Shown here one piece after another: positions 7,464 through 16,466 of a DNA stretch of 64,000 bases. Under the pieces are notes generated by a model that did not search any database, was not told the DNA's origin, and saw only the letters and a list, made by a program, of their open reading frames with translations. The stretch is from assembly GCA_017848115.1 (NCBI GenBank), contig JAGAKZ010000011.1, positions 1-64,000 on the forward strand, in the 5' to 3' direction. Every line of letters begins with the position of its first letter. The first letter of the stretch is position 1. Position numbers and translations under genes: made by a program. The DNA is from Oscillospiraceae bacterium. Its GTDB lineage: Bacteria; Bacillota; Clostridia; Oscillospirales; Ruminococcaceae.

Positions 7464-10079
7464 TCAGTCATTTTTGCCATAGTAAGCGTTGAGGTACATC
7501 TGCTTGATTTCCTTGATAAGAGGATATCTTGGGTTTGCACCTGTACACTGGTCGTCAAATGCCTGCTCTGACATATCGTCAAGACGTTCGAGGAATGCAG
7601 CCTCATCAGGAACATAATCCTTTATAGTAGGCTTGATGCCAACCTTTGCTCTGAGTTCGTTTACCTTCTTGATAAGACCTTCGAGTTTTTCGTTGTCATT
7701 TTTGCCCTTGATATCAAGATAATCAGCGATCTCTGCATAACGTGAAAGTGTATGCGGATGATCATACTGTGAGAATGTACCCATCTTTACAGGTGACTCA
7801 TCAGCGTTAAATCTCATAACCTGTTCAAGCATAAGAGCGTTTGCAACACCATGAGGAATGTGCCAGAACGCACCAAGTTTATGAGCCATAGAGTGACACA
7901 CACCGAGGAACGCGTTTGCGAAAGCCATACCTGCCATTGTAGCGGCATTAGCCATCTTTTCACGGGCAACAGGATCATTAGGACCGTTGTCATATGCTCT
8001 TGGGAGATATTCGAATATAACCTTTAATGCACGAAGTGCAAGACCATCTGTGTAATCAGTAGCGAGCATAGCTGCATATGCTTCAATAGCATGAGATACA
8101 GCGTCTATACCTGATGCTGCTGTAAGACCCTTAGGAGCGTCCATCATCATATCAGCGTCAACTATTGCCATGTTAGGCATAAGTTCGTAGTCAGCGAGCG
8201 GATACTTAACACCTGTCTGTTCGTCAGTGATAACAGCAAACGGTGTAACTTCCGAACCTGTACCTGCTGATGTAGGAACAGCGATAAAGTATGCTTTTTC
8301 GCCCATCTTAGGGAATGTGTAAACTCTCTTTCTTATGTCGATAAAACGCATTGCCATATCCATGAAGTCTGCATCCGGATGTTCGTAAAGAACCCACATG
8401 ATCTTGGCAGCGTCCATTGCAGAACCACCGCCGACAGCAATTATACAGTCAGGCTGGAAAGCTGTCATTGCTGCAGCACCTTCCTTAGCTGATGCGAGTG
8501 ACGGATCAGGAGCAACGTTGAAGAATGTTGAGTGAACGATGCCCATTTCATCGAGTTTATCTGTTACAGGTTTTGTATAACCGTTATTGTAAAGGAAAGA
8601 GTCTGTTACGATAAATACTTTCTTCTTTCCGAGTACGTTTTTCAATTCATCAAGAGCTACAGGGAGACAACCCTTCTTGATATATACCTTTTCAGGTGCT
8701 CTGAACCAAAGCATATTTTCTCTCCTCTCAGCTACTGTCTTTATGTTGATGAGGTGTTTTACACCTACGTTTTCAGAAACGGAGTTACCGCCCCATGAAC
8801 CGCAACCGAGTGTGAGTGAAGGAGCAAGCTTGAAGTTATAAAGGTCACCGATACCGCCGTGTGATGATGGTGTGTTTACGAGTATACGGCAAGTCTTCAT
8901 TCTTGCACCGAACTGGTCGATCTTTGCCTTTTCTGTTACAGCGTTGAGGTATACAGATGATGTATGACCATAACCGCCGTCTGCTACGAGTACTTCAGCC
9001 TTGTCGAGAGCTTCTTCAAAGCTTGATACCTTATACATAGCAAGAACAGGTGAAAGTTTTTCATGTGCAAATTCTTCGGAAAGATCAACGCTTGTTACTT
9101 CGCCTATAAGGATCTTTGTATCCTCAGGAACTGTAACGCCTGAAAGTTCAGCTATCTTATGTGCTGACTGTCCAACGATCTTAGCGTTGAGCGCACCGTT
9201 TATGATTATAGTCTTTCTTACCTTTTCTGTTTCATCATCATTTAAGAAATAGCAACCTCTGTCTGCAAATTCTTTCTTTACTTTCTTGTAAATGCTGTCG
9301 AGAACAATTACAGACTGTTCTGAAGCACAGATCATACCGTTGTCAAATGTCTTTGAGTGGATAATTGAGCTTACTGCAAGTTTGATATCAGCAGTATCGT
9401 CAATTATAGCAGGAGTATTACCTGCACCAACACCGAGAGCCGGCTTACCGCTTGAATAAGCAGCCTTAACCATTCCCGGACCACCTGTTGCAAGAATTAT
9501 GTCAGCTTCCTTCATAACGAGATTTGTCATTTCGAGTGAAGGAACATCTATCCAGCTTATAAGTCCTTCAGGAGCACCTGCAGCTACAGCAGCTTCAAGA
9601 ACTACCTTTGCAGCTTCTATAGTACATTTCTTTGCTCTTGGGTGAGGACTGATTATGATACCGTTTCTTGTTTTAAGAGCGAGCATTGTCTTGAATATTG
9701 CTGTAGAAGTAGGATTTGTTGTCGGAATAACAGCCGCAATAACACCGATCGGTTCTGCTATCTTCTTTACTCCGTAAGCCTTGTCTTCTTCTATAACACC
9801 GCAAGTTTTTGTGTCCTTGTAAGCATTATAGATATGCTCGGCAGCGTAATTATTCTTTATTACTTTATCCTCAACAATACCCATGCCTGTCTCTTCAACA
9901 GCCATCTTAGCAAGAGGTATTCTCATTTTATTTGCCGCAACTGCAGCAGCTTTGAAAATCTTATCTACCTGTTCCTGAGTAAATGTTGAAAATTCTTTCT
10001 GAGCCGCTCTCACTCTTACAAACGCCTCTTCGAGTTTTTCAACGCTGTCTACTATACCATAGTTTTTCTGATTATCCAC
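7464..10079 (-). CDS. adhE: Bifunctional acetaldehyde-CoA / alcohol dehydrogenase
   Basis: An 871-residue fusion, the normal length for AdhE. The N-terminal CoA-acylating aldehyde dehydrogenase (about 1-445) has the nucleophile Cys251 in DNGMICASEQ. The C-terminal iron-dependent alcohol dehydrogenase (about 455-871) has the GGGSAMDAAK and GTGSEVTPF nucleotide motifs and the metal-ligand segments IDAVSHAIEAY and CHSMAHKLGAFWHIPHG. It converts acetyl-CoA through acetaldehyde to ethanol, regenerating two NAD+, and is expected to form spirosomes in the cytoplasm. Codon use is strongly biased, as for a highly expressed gene. A Rex-like operator at 10229-10246 suggests redox (NADH/NAD+) control. 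Single gene with its own terminator. Confidence 0.97.
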   Translation of the reverse strand: MDNQKNYGIVDSVEKLEEAFVRVRAAQKEFSTFTQEQVDKIFKAAAVAANKMRIPLAKMAVEETGMGIVEDKVIKNNYAAEHIYNAYKDTKTCGVIEEDKAYGVKKIAEPIGVIAAVIPTTNPTSTAIFKTMLALKTRNGIIISPHPRAKKCTIEAAKVVLEAAVAAGAPEGLISWIDVPSLEMTNLVMKEADIILATGGPGMVKAAYSSGKPALGVGAGNTPAIIDDTADIKLAVSSIIHSKTFDNGMICASEQSVIVLDSIYKKVKKEFADRGCYFLNDDETEKVRKTIIINGALNAKIVGQSAHKIAELSGVTVPEDTKILIGEVTSVDLSEEFAHEKLSPVLAMYKVSSFEEALDKAEVLVADGGYGHTSSVYLNAVTEKAKIDQFGARMKTCRILVNTPSSHGGIGDLYNFKLAPSLTLGCGSWGGNSVSENVGVKHLINIKTVAERRENMLWFRAPEKVYIKKGCLPVALDELKNVLGKKKVFIVTDSFLYNNGYTKPVTDKLDEMGIVHSTFFNVAPDPSLASAKEGAAAMTAFQPDCIIAVGGGSAMDAAKIMWVLYEHPDADFMDMAMRFIDIRKRVYTFPKMGEKAYFIAVPTSAGTGSEVTPFAVITDEQTGVKYPLADYELMPNMAIVDADMMMDAPKGLTAASGIDAVSHAIEAYAAMLATDYTDGLALRALKVIFEYLPRAYDNGPNDPVAREKMANAATMAGMAFANAFLGVCHSMAHKLGAFWHIPHGVANALMLEQVMRFNADESPVKMGTFSQYDHPHTLSRYAEIADYLDIKGKNDNEKLEGLIKKVNELRAKVGIKPTIKDYVPDEAAFLERLDDMSEQAFDDQCTGANPRYPLIKEIKQMYLNAYYGKND

Positions 10080-10228
10080 GCTTACTACTCCTTATCAGTT
10101 TAAGTTTAGTTTTTTGATTTGAATTGATTGAATTGAATTGCTTGATTTTTTAAATTGATTGACAATATGCTCTGACAAAATAACTTAAAATTTCATCATA
10201 ATTTATCCTGCTAAACAAATAGCCTGCA

Positions 10229-10246
10229 TTGTTTATAATTTAACAG
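10229..10246 (-). promoter_or_regulatory. Rex-like operator upstream of adhE
   Basis: TTGTTTATAATTTAACAG matches the clostridial Rex consensus TTGTTAA-N4-TTAACAA at 12 of 14 fixed positions. Read on the minus strand it overlaps a plausible -10 (TATAAA) downstream of a TTGACT-like -35, so binding would block adhE transcription until NADH rises. Confidence 0.7.
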
Positions 10247-10460
10247 GATTGAGTCAAAATAATCGGGGCAAAACTTTTTTAGTTTTACTTCCCTTGATTA
10301 CTATTATACATCAATAGAAAGGATTTATCAATTATTATTTTACTCAAACTTATTTAATAAATTCATCGTTATTATGTTGTCAATAACCAAACTGGACTAA
10401 ATCAGTCAACAATAAGTCCTGCTTTGGAAAATTAAAGAAGCTATTATCTGATAAATCAGA

Positions 10461-10489
10461 TTGTTTTAGTATACAGTTTATGATATAAT
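10461..10489 (+). promoter_or_regulatory. Promoter of the orphan gene at 10537
   Basis: TTGTTT at 10461-10466 and TATAAT at 10484-10489, spacer 17. Confidence 0.7.
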
Positions 10490-10536
10490 TTTATAGTAAG
10501 AATTATGACATTGAATTATAGGAGTGAGATACGGTA

Positions 10537-11403
10537 ATGAAAAACACAAATTACTCTATATCATCTAAAATAGAAATCTTACATAACCATCAGCCACTCA
10601 AAACATTGGACATTCAATCAGATGAGGTTGAATTTGAACTGAAAATCACATATCTTTCAGACATAGCATTTACCCTTGAAATAGGACTGACAGATAATTA
10701 CTGCCAACGAAACTTTTTTATAAAAAACGATAATATATGGGTAGAAAACAGGATATTTAAATTAGAAATTCCAAACTCAAACGGCAAATTTACAGAATCT
10801 TATTATAAAATAAAAGTTGACGCTCTGAATTTAAAACATCACGAATTAATATGGTTTATCAAAAACAATACCAAAATCGAGCAAAACAGTATTCGTGCTT
10901 TTGATTTTCTGCGAGTTGGTGTAAATACATTATCAAAAAACTATTTCATACATAACAAAACTTCTCATTGTACTTTTTTTAAAAGTTCTGAAAATGATTC
11001 TCCGTTTGAAATTTTCGCTTTTTTTCAAAACGAAAATAGTTGTTTATTAAAGTTTGATATTGATAAAATTTACACTGGAAATCAATTTATAACCGAGTAC
11101 AATGAACATAAAAAATCCGATATTGATTTTATAGTTATGATTCTGGAAGATAACAATTTCATTGATTTAAAAAATGATTCTCAGTATCTTATAAGTGACA
11201 CTTGCATCGGTACAAATGGTTATATAGAAATCAAAGATATATTTTCAACTTCTCAAAAAAACAATCTCACTTTTGTCTTGATTCCATTTCCGAACATCGA
11301 AAACTATCACAATTTAGCTCGTTATCAAAAAATCGCATATAATAATATTTGTTATTATCAATATCAAGACAAATGCATGAGCAAAGAATTTGTTAAACCA
11401 TAA
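10537..11403 (+). CDS. Hypothetical protein, unrecognised
   Basis: A 288-residue protein that I cannot assign. No signal peptide, membrane segment or catalytic motif is visible. It is rich in Asn, Lys, Ile and Phe, and its coding DNA is more AT-rich than the flanking housekeeping genes, which can mark acquired or fast-evolving genes. The predicted pattern is mostly short beta-strands (for example VEFELKITYLSDIAFTLEIG), so a beta-sandwich is possible. A good promoter (10461-10489), a GGAG 12 bases before the ATG and a downstream hairpin make it a credible expressed single gene. Confidence 0.7.
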   Translation: MKNTNYSISSKIEILHNHQPLKTLDIQSDEVEFELKITYLSDIAFTLEIGLTDNYCQRNFFIKNDNIWVENRIFKLEIPNSNGKFTESYYKIKVDALNLKHHELIWFIKNNTKIEQNSIRAFDFLRVGVNTLSKNYFIHNKTSHCTFFKSSENDSPFEIFAFFQNENSCLLKFDIDKIYTGNQFITEYNEHKKSDIDFIVMILEDNNFIDLKNDSQYLISDTCIGTNGYIEIKDIFSTSQKNNLTFVLIPFPNIENYHNLARYQKIAYNNICYYQYQDKCMSKEFVKP

Positions 11404-11410
11404 AAACTCT

Positions 11411-11437
11411 TGATCTCCAGGAGATCTGATTTTTTTA
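11411..11437 (+). terminator. Terminator after the orphan gene
   Basis: GATCTC-CAG-GAGATC hairpin (11412-11426) followed by TGATTTTTTT. Confidence 0.75.
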
Positions 11438-11489
11438 TGCACACTTTGAGGGTTTTCTGTTTATGTAATTGTGGATAAAATCCGCAAAG

Positions 11490-12260
11490 CTACACATCAA
11501 ACATCTCCCCAAAAAATTTCTCCGGTGCATTAAGAAAACTTCTTGTGATAATATAGTGTTCGGTTTCCTTATAATCAACATTCCTTATCCCCGATTCTGA
11601 AAGTTCTATTATATCTGCACCCGGAAATGCCATGAGCATCGGTGAATGGGTAGCAATAATAAACTGCGAATCTTCCTTGACAAGCCTGTCTATGTGACAC
11701 ATCAGTTCAAGTACCCTTGACGGAGATAATGCGGCTTCGGGTTCATCGAAAATATATAGTCCCTTTCCGCCGAGTCTGTTTCTTACCATACTCATAAAAC
11801 TTTCCCCGTGTGACTGTTTATGAAGTGATAAGCCACCATATGAATCTATTATTTTTCTTGTTTCGGAAATTTCGAGTCTTAAATCCTGCTTATCAAGTTC
11901 GTCTATGTTTGACGCAAAGTTATAATAGCTTTCTGCCCTCAGAAAAAAACCGTCTTTGGCAAATTTCACACCCTTGCATATTGTAAGATAGTCGCTTAAT
12001 TCGGAGTGGGAGTTATTTGTGAAAAAATTAAAGTTTTTGCTTCCGCCTTCGGGATTAAAACCGAGTGCTACAGCTATGCCTTCTATAAGTGTGGATTTCC
12101 CTGTTCCGTTTTCACCGACAAAAAACGTTACAGGTGAGTTGAATTTTATTCCTTCAGATCTGCCGAGATTTTTTATAACAGGCAGTTTTGCAAGAAAACT
12201 ACTTGCAGGAATCTTTTTATCCATTCTTATTTCTGTAATATAAAGATCGCTGAACATCAT
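11490..12260 (-). CDS. AAA family ATPase, SMC/ABC-like (COG3910 type)
   Basis: A 256-residue predicted ATPase of the ABC/SMC-like group. Walker A is GENGTGKST (near residues 48-56), a signature-like SHGES is near 154-158, Walker B is GLYIFDEPEAAL (near 171-182) and the H-loop is ATHSPML. There is no membrane segment. Stand-alone proteins of this kind are widespread and mostly of unknown function, sometimes found with nucleases or toxin-antitoxin genes; here no such partner is adjacent. Two in-frame ATGs (12260 and 12257) follow AGAGGG; the second has the better seven-base spacing. Confidence 0.82.
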   Translation of the reverse strand: MMFSDLYITEIRMDKKIPASSFLAKLPVIKNLGRSEGIKFNSPVTFFVGENGTGKSTLIEGIAVALGFNPEGGSKNFNFFTNNSHSELSDYLTICKGVKFAKDGFFLRAESYYNFASNIDELDKQDLRLEISETRKIIDSYGGLSLHKQSHGESFMSMVRNRLGGKGLYIFDEPEAALSPSRVLELMCHIDRLVKEDSQFIIATHSPMLMAFPGADIIELSESGIRNVDYKETEHYIITRSFLNAPEKFFGEMFDV

Positions 12261-12320
12261 TTTTCCCTCTCATATATAAATTCAACCTCACTTCACAAAA
12301 ACTGCAAAGTGAGGTTTTTA

Positions 12321-12908
12321 TTATTTTTTACTGTTTTCATCATTGCTTTCTGTAATGCAGAAAGTCTTGTATGTTCTTTCAAAATCGTCCCTGTAGTTCT
12401 GATAAACATCTGTATCTGCTGTACAGGTGAGAATGTATGCCCTTCCGTTATTCAAAATATATGCTGTCATACAGGATATATTTTTATTGCCCGATTCAAG
12501 TGCAAGTGTATAGTCAAATTCGACTACACGAACTGTTGTATTAAGCTGTACTACTTCAAATTCTTCCTTTAACAGAAATCCGTCAGTGATCTCACGATAA
12601 GCACTAATTGCATACGCAACATAGTTTACAAGATCATTTTCAACTTCTTCCGAAGTAAGTACTATACGTGCACCGTCTTTTATATAATAGTTATAATAGT
12701 CATTTGAAGTTTCTTCATAATCCTCAGGTACATAAACAGAAACTCCGTCATAGGCCATGTTCTCCCATGCTTTCATTCCCTGTTTTAGTTTATCATACTC
12801 AGAAACACCATTATCCTTTACAAATAAACTCCAGTATGTAAAACCAAGCACCGCACAGACAACCAGCACTACAGCGGATACTATAAATAATGTTTTCTTT
12901 TTACTCAC
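12321..12908 (-). CDS. Membrane-anchored protein of unknown function
   Basis: A 195-residue protein with one N-terminal membrane segment (TLFIVSAVVLVVCAVLGFTY, about residues 6-25) and an extracellular domain containing VYVPEDYEE and a beta-rich end (VRVVEFDYTLALES, RAYILTCTAD), reminiscent of PsbP/DUF-type 'monitor' folds; not assigned. I chose the GTG at 12908 because GAGGAAG lies eight bases upstream; the longer frame to 13013 would run into the RNase P RNA gene, which ends only about 33 bases upstream. It may be transcribed by read-through from rnpB. Confidence 0.72.
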   Translation of the reverse strand: MSKKKTLFIVSAVVLVVCAVLGFTYWSLFVKDNGVSEYDKLKQGMKAWENMAYDGVSVYVPEDYEETSNDYYNYYIKDGARIVLTSEEVENDLVNYVAYAISAYREITDGFLLKEEFEVVQLNTTVRVVEFDYTLALESGNKNISCMTAYILNNGRAYILTCTADTDVYQNYRDDFERTYKTFCITESNDENSKK

Positions 12909-12941
12909 AAAAACAACTTCCTCAAAAATAAAAATAAAAAA

Positions 12942-13287
12942 TGAGTAAGCCGATAAGCCGGGTTCTGTCGTGTGCGATAATTTATCTAGGACTTGCGTCG
13001 CCACAAGCCTCAAGCCGTCATTACAAACTTATCCACCGAGCAAGTGTTAAGATAAGATGTACCAATAGACGTTGCATCAGATAGGGTTTACATGGCAGTA
13101 CAGTCTCCTGTACCCCGGTGAGCTCTTACCTCGCCTTTCCACCCTTACCATTAAAAAATGGCGGTATATTTCTGTTGCACTAGCCCTAGGGTCGCCCCCG
13201 GCTGCCGTTAGCAGCTATCCCGCTCTGTGATGCCCGGACTTTCCTCGTGAACATAAAAGCGTTCACGCTATCGCATAGCTTACTCAC
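12942..13287 (-). ncRNA. rnpB: RNase P RNA (class A)
   Basis: Catalytic RNA of RNase P, which matures tRNA 5' ends. On the minus strand it opens with GTGAGTAAGC and closes with GCTTACTC, forming the terminal helix. The universally conserved segments are present: GAGGAAAGTCCGGGC near the 5' end, the purine-rich CAACAGAAATATACCGCC and GGTAAGAGCTCACCGG regions, and AACCCGGCTTATCGGC near the 3' end. Length of about 346 nt fits bacterial RNase P RNA. Confidence 0.96.
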
Positions 13288-13294
13288 ATATTCT

Positions 13295-13324
13295 ATTTTA
13301 CAACAGATATCGGGTAATTGTCAA
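13295..13324 (-). promoter_or_regulatory. Promoter of rnpB
   Basis: On the minus strand TTGACA (13319-13324), an 18-base spacer and TAAAAT (13295-13300), placing the start of transcription at the predicted RNA 5' end. Confidence 0.88.
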
Positions 13325-13442
13325 GTCTTTTGTTTTTTGATTTAATTTGAATTTTTGATGATGTTGAACTTGCAAAAAAACAAATCTGTATATCACAAAT
13401 ATTGAGAAAATCAAAAAAATTTAATTTTTTTTAAAAAACTAC

Positions 13443-13471
13443 TTGCAAAATTCCTCAAAGAGTTATATAAT
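13443..13471 (+). promoter_or_regulatory. Promoter of gdhA
   Basis: TTGCAA (13443-13448), 17-base spacer, TATAAT (13466-13471), 66 bases before the start codon. Confidence 0.82.
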
Positions 13472-13537
13472 AGTAATATCACCGAAATCAAAATGTGAAT
13501 TTCGGATTCCGATTTATTTACAGGAGGAAAATAGACA

Positions 13538-14893
13538 ATGGCATTCACAAACAAATATCTTAAGAGCGTATACGAAAAAGTTGAACAGCGCAATCCGGGC
13601 GAACCGGAATTTCTTCAGGCAGTAAAGGAAGTTCTCGAATCTTTCCAGCCTGTTGTTGAAAAGGACAAATCATATGAAACAAACGGCATCATCGACAGAA
13701 TCGTTGAACCTGAACGTTTCATTTCTTTCAGAGTATCATGGGTAGATGACAACGGCAAGATCCAGGTAAACCGTGGTTATCGTTGCCAGTTCAACTCTGC
13801 AATCGGACCTTACAAGGGCGGTCTCCGTTTCCACCCAACAGTAAATGCAAGCGTTATCAAGTTCCTTGGTTTTGAACAGTGCTTCAAGAACAGCCTTACA
13901 AGCCTCCCTATCGGCGGTGGTAAGGGTGGTTCAGACTTCGACCCAAGAGGCAAGTCTGACGGAGAAATCATGAGATTCTGCCAGAGCTTCATGACAGAAC
14001 TCTATCGTCATATCGGCGCAAGCGTTGACGTACCTGCAGGTGATATCGGTGTTGGCGCAAGAGAGATCGGTTACCTCTACGGCCAGTACAAGAGAATAGT
14101 AAACAATTTTGAAAACGGTGTTCTTACAGGTAAGAGCATTTCATACGGCGGAAGCCTTATCCGTCCTGAAGCTACAGGTTACGGTGCTGTTTACTTCTGT
14201 GACGAAGTTCTCAAGAAGTGGGGCGAAGATATCAAGGGCAAGACATTTGCTGTATCAGGTTTCGGTAACGTTGCATGGGGCGCAGTTCTCAAAATAAACG
14301 AACTCGGCGGTAAAGTACTTACTATTTCAGGTCCTGACGGATACGTTCTTGACGAAGACGGCATCACAGCTGACAAAGCTGCTTACATGCTCGAAATGCG
14401 TTCATCAGGCCGTGACAAGGTTCAGGATTACGCTGATAAGTTCGGTGCTAAGTTCTTCGCTGGTGAAAAGCCATGGGGCGTTAAGGTTGACGTTGCTTTA
14501 CCATGTGCTACACAGAACGAAGTTGGTATCGAAGATGCTAAGAAAATCGTTGCTAACGGTACAAAGTACTACATCGAAGTAGCTAACATGCCTACAACAG
14601 CTGAAGCTATCGAATACTTCCAGGCTAACAACGTTGTTATCGGTCCTTCAAAGGCAGTTAATGCAGGTGGTGTTGCAGTTTCAGCTCTCGAAATGAGCCA
14701 GAACAGCCAGCGTCTTGCATGGACAGCTGAAGAAGTTGACGAAAAGCTCCACAGAATCATGACAAACATCTTCAACGCTGCATACGATACAGCTGAAGAA
14801 TACGGCGACAAGGGCAACCTTATCATGGGCGCAAACATTGCCGGCTTCCTCAAGATCGCTGACGCTATGAAGTGGCAGGGTGTAGCTTACTAA
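13538..14893 (+). CDS. gdhA: NADP-type glutamate dehydrogenase
   Basis: A 451-residue hexameric-type glutamate dehydrogenase that makes glutamate from 2-oxoglutarate and ammonia, the main ammonia entry route in many ruminococci. The substrate region has KGGLRFHP and LPIGGGKGGSDFDPRGKS (catalytic lysine near residue 127), then DVPAGDIGVGAREIG, and a Rossmann motif VSGFGNVAWGA near residues 242-252. AGGAGG precedes the ATG. Coding DNA is markedly richer in preferred C-ending codons than neighbours, a sign of very high expression. Own promoter and terminator. NADP preference is inferred from the family subgroup. Confidence 0.96.
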   Translation: MAFTNKYLKSVYEKVEQRNPGEPEFLQAVKEVLESFQPVVEKDKSYETNGIIDRIVEPERFISFRVSWVDDNGKIQVNRGYRCQFNSAIGPYKGGLRFHPTVNASVIKFLGFEQCFKNSLTSLPIGGGKGGSDFDPRGKSDGEIMRFCQSFMTELYRHIGASVDVPAGDIGVGAREIGYLYGQYKRIVNNFENGVLTGKSISYGGSLIRPEATGYGAVYFCDEVLKKWGEDIKGKTFAVSGFGNVAWGAVLKINELGGKVLTISGPDGYVLDEDGITADKAAYMLEMRSSGRDKVQDYADKFGAKFFAGEKPWGVKVDVALPCATQNEVGIEDAKKIVANGTKYYIEVANMPTTAEAIEYFQANNVVIGPSKAVNAGGVAVSALEMSQNSQRLAWTAEEVDEKLHRIMTNIFNAAYDTAEEYGDKGNLIMGANIAGFLKIADAMKWQGVAY

Positions 14894-14965
14894 TATAAGC
14901 TTAAGGAACTTAAAAATTCAACCTTCTGTTTAATATAAAAATGAATATTGCATTCATTTAAAAGT

Positions 14966-15007
14966 TACAGCTACGAGTCTTTTATCAGATTCGTAGCTGT
15001 TCTTTTT
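14966..15007 (+). terminator. Terminator of gdhA
   Basis: ACAGCTACGAGTCT pairs with AGATTCGTAGCTGT, followed by TCTTTTT. Confidence 0.88.
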
Positions 15008-15050
15008 AAATTGGCTGTTTTTTGTTATATATTTTTTTATATGCATACTT

Positions 15051-15563
15051 TTAATCTGTAACAGCAAACATCAGCTTTTTTATTTCTTCAAACTCTATCG
15101 GTGTATAATTTATTCTCTCACAACATACACAAAAACTTTGTCTTGAAAAATCCTTATACATCGGATTGTCATGAACATGGCCAAATATATTGGCGTATGG
15201 CATATTTCTGTTTATATATAACGGTTCGTGTGAGAGCATCCAGAAATTTTCTAAAATAATCGGATATGATATTACACTTTCAAATCCGCAGTCACGATAA
15301 TATGATTCATTTTGAATATCATGATTTCCGCGTATCAGAATTTTTATACCTTTTAAAGACCCGCATATCTGTGCGGTCTTTTCTTTTTCATATGAACTCA
15401 GGTCACCGAGTACAAAAACTTTATCATTATCTGAAACTACACTGTTCCAGTTTGAAATTATCGTATTGTCCATTTCTTCAACCGAAGAAAACGGACGGTT
15501 TTCATAGTTCATTATTTCGCTGTGTCCAAAATGAGTATCTGCGATAAAGAAATATTTTGACAT
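15051..15563 (-). CDS. Metallophosphoesterase
   Basis: A 170-residue calcineurin-like phosphoesterase, short and single-domain. All metal-binding motifs are visible in order: DTHFGH (residues 9-14), GDLSS (near 53), GNHD (near 80), SHEP (near 111) and GHVH (near 128). Proteins of this compact type cleave phosphodiesters or nucleotides; the substrate is unknown. It starts just upstream of, and in the same direction as, nothing obviously related. Confident in fold, not in substrate. Confidence 0.88.
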   Translation of the reverse strand: MSKYFFIADTHFGHSEIMNYENRPFSSVEEMDNTIISNWNSVVSDNDKVFVLGDLSSYEKEKTAQICGSLKGIKILIRGNHDIQNESYYRDCGFESVISYPIILENFWMLSHEPLYINRNMPYANIFGHVHDNPMYKDFSRQSFCVCCERINYTPIEFEEIKKLMFAVTD

Positions 15564-15626
15564 AATTTTTTCCTTTCTCTGTTCTAAAGTATAGGAGCGG
15601 AATTCTTTTGTATATCAAAATCCGCC

Positions 15627-16438
15627 CTATTTTCTGAGTTGCCAGAACGCTACCGCACTTGCGGCTGCAACGTTAAGCGAATCAACACCTTCTGCCATAG
15701 GAATTCTTACTGTATAGTCGGCGCTTTTTATTGTAGACATTTTTAAACCTTCGCCTTCTGTGCCGAGTATGATCGCTATTTTATCTTCGGAATTCAATTT
15801 CTCGTCATCTATATCGACTGTATTGTCATGAAGCGCCATAGCTACTGTTTTAAATCCCATATTTTAAGCACGTCCACATATTCGGGCGGGTCACATTCAA
15901 AATAAGTCCATGGCATTCTGAAAACAGTACCCATACTTACACGAACAGAACGTCTGTACAACGGATCACTGCAGGCAGGCGTCAACAGTACTGCATCAAT
16001 GTTCAGAGCTGCAGCCGAGCGTATGATCGCACCTACATTTGTCTGATTCATTACATCTTCAAGCACCGCAATTCGTGAAGCATTTTTACATACACTTTCA
16101 AGCATCGGGAGTTCTTTTCTGCGCATTGCACACAAAACGCCCTGTATCAGCTTAAAGCCTGTAAGATTTGTAAGTATATCAGAATCAGCCGTGTATATCG
16201 GAACATCTTTGCAACGTTCTACGATATCTTTTGCCTGACCTTCTATGTATTTTCTTTCAATAAGCACAGAAAGCGGTTCGTAGCCTGCATCAAGTGCCAG
16301 TCTTATTACTTTCGGGCTTTCAGCTATAAAAATTCCGATTTCCGGCTCAAACCAACGTTTTAACTGTATTTCATTACATGACGTATACGGCATTAGTTCG
16401 GGTAATGACAAATCGTTTATTTCAATTATATTTGGCAT
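15627..16438 (-). pseudogene. TrmH/SpoU-family RNA methyltransferase broken by a frameshift
   Basis: The protein is read in two overlapping frames. The first (16438 to 15842) has the N-terminal substrate-binding part (KRWFEPEIGIFIAESPKV) and the first SpoU motif (EDVMNQTNVGAIIRSAAAL). The second (15860 to 15627) supplies the rest, IAIILGTEGEGL and MAEGVDSLNVAAASAVAFWQ, the SAM-knot motifs 2 and 3. The frame is lost at 15853-15860, where the family would read DVLK-x-MGFKTVA; one base missing from an A run explains it. TrmH enzymes methylate ribose in rRNA or tRNA. AGGAG five bases before the ATG at 16438 supports the start. It may be a true lesion or a homopolymer sequencing error; no good slippery site for programmed shifting is present. 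Confidence 0.85.
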
Positions 16439-16466
16439 ATTTTCTCCTTGACTTAAATGTGATTTA

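Larger units (their letters stand above)
10080..10536. other. Intergenic region between divergent adhE and the orphan gene
   Basis: AT-rich. It contains a low-complexity TTGAATTGATTGAATTGAATTG stretch upstream of adhE (leader region), the Rex-like site at 10229-10246 and the rightward promoter at 10461-10489. I see no further gene. Confidence 0.7.

Noticed and set aside
15842-15862. Programmed -1 frameshifting in the TrmH gene
   Set aside because: The bases around CTTAAAATATGG do not form an X-XXY-YYZ slippery site; the -1 frame immediately upstream contains a TAA.
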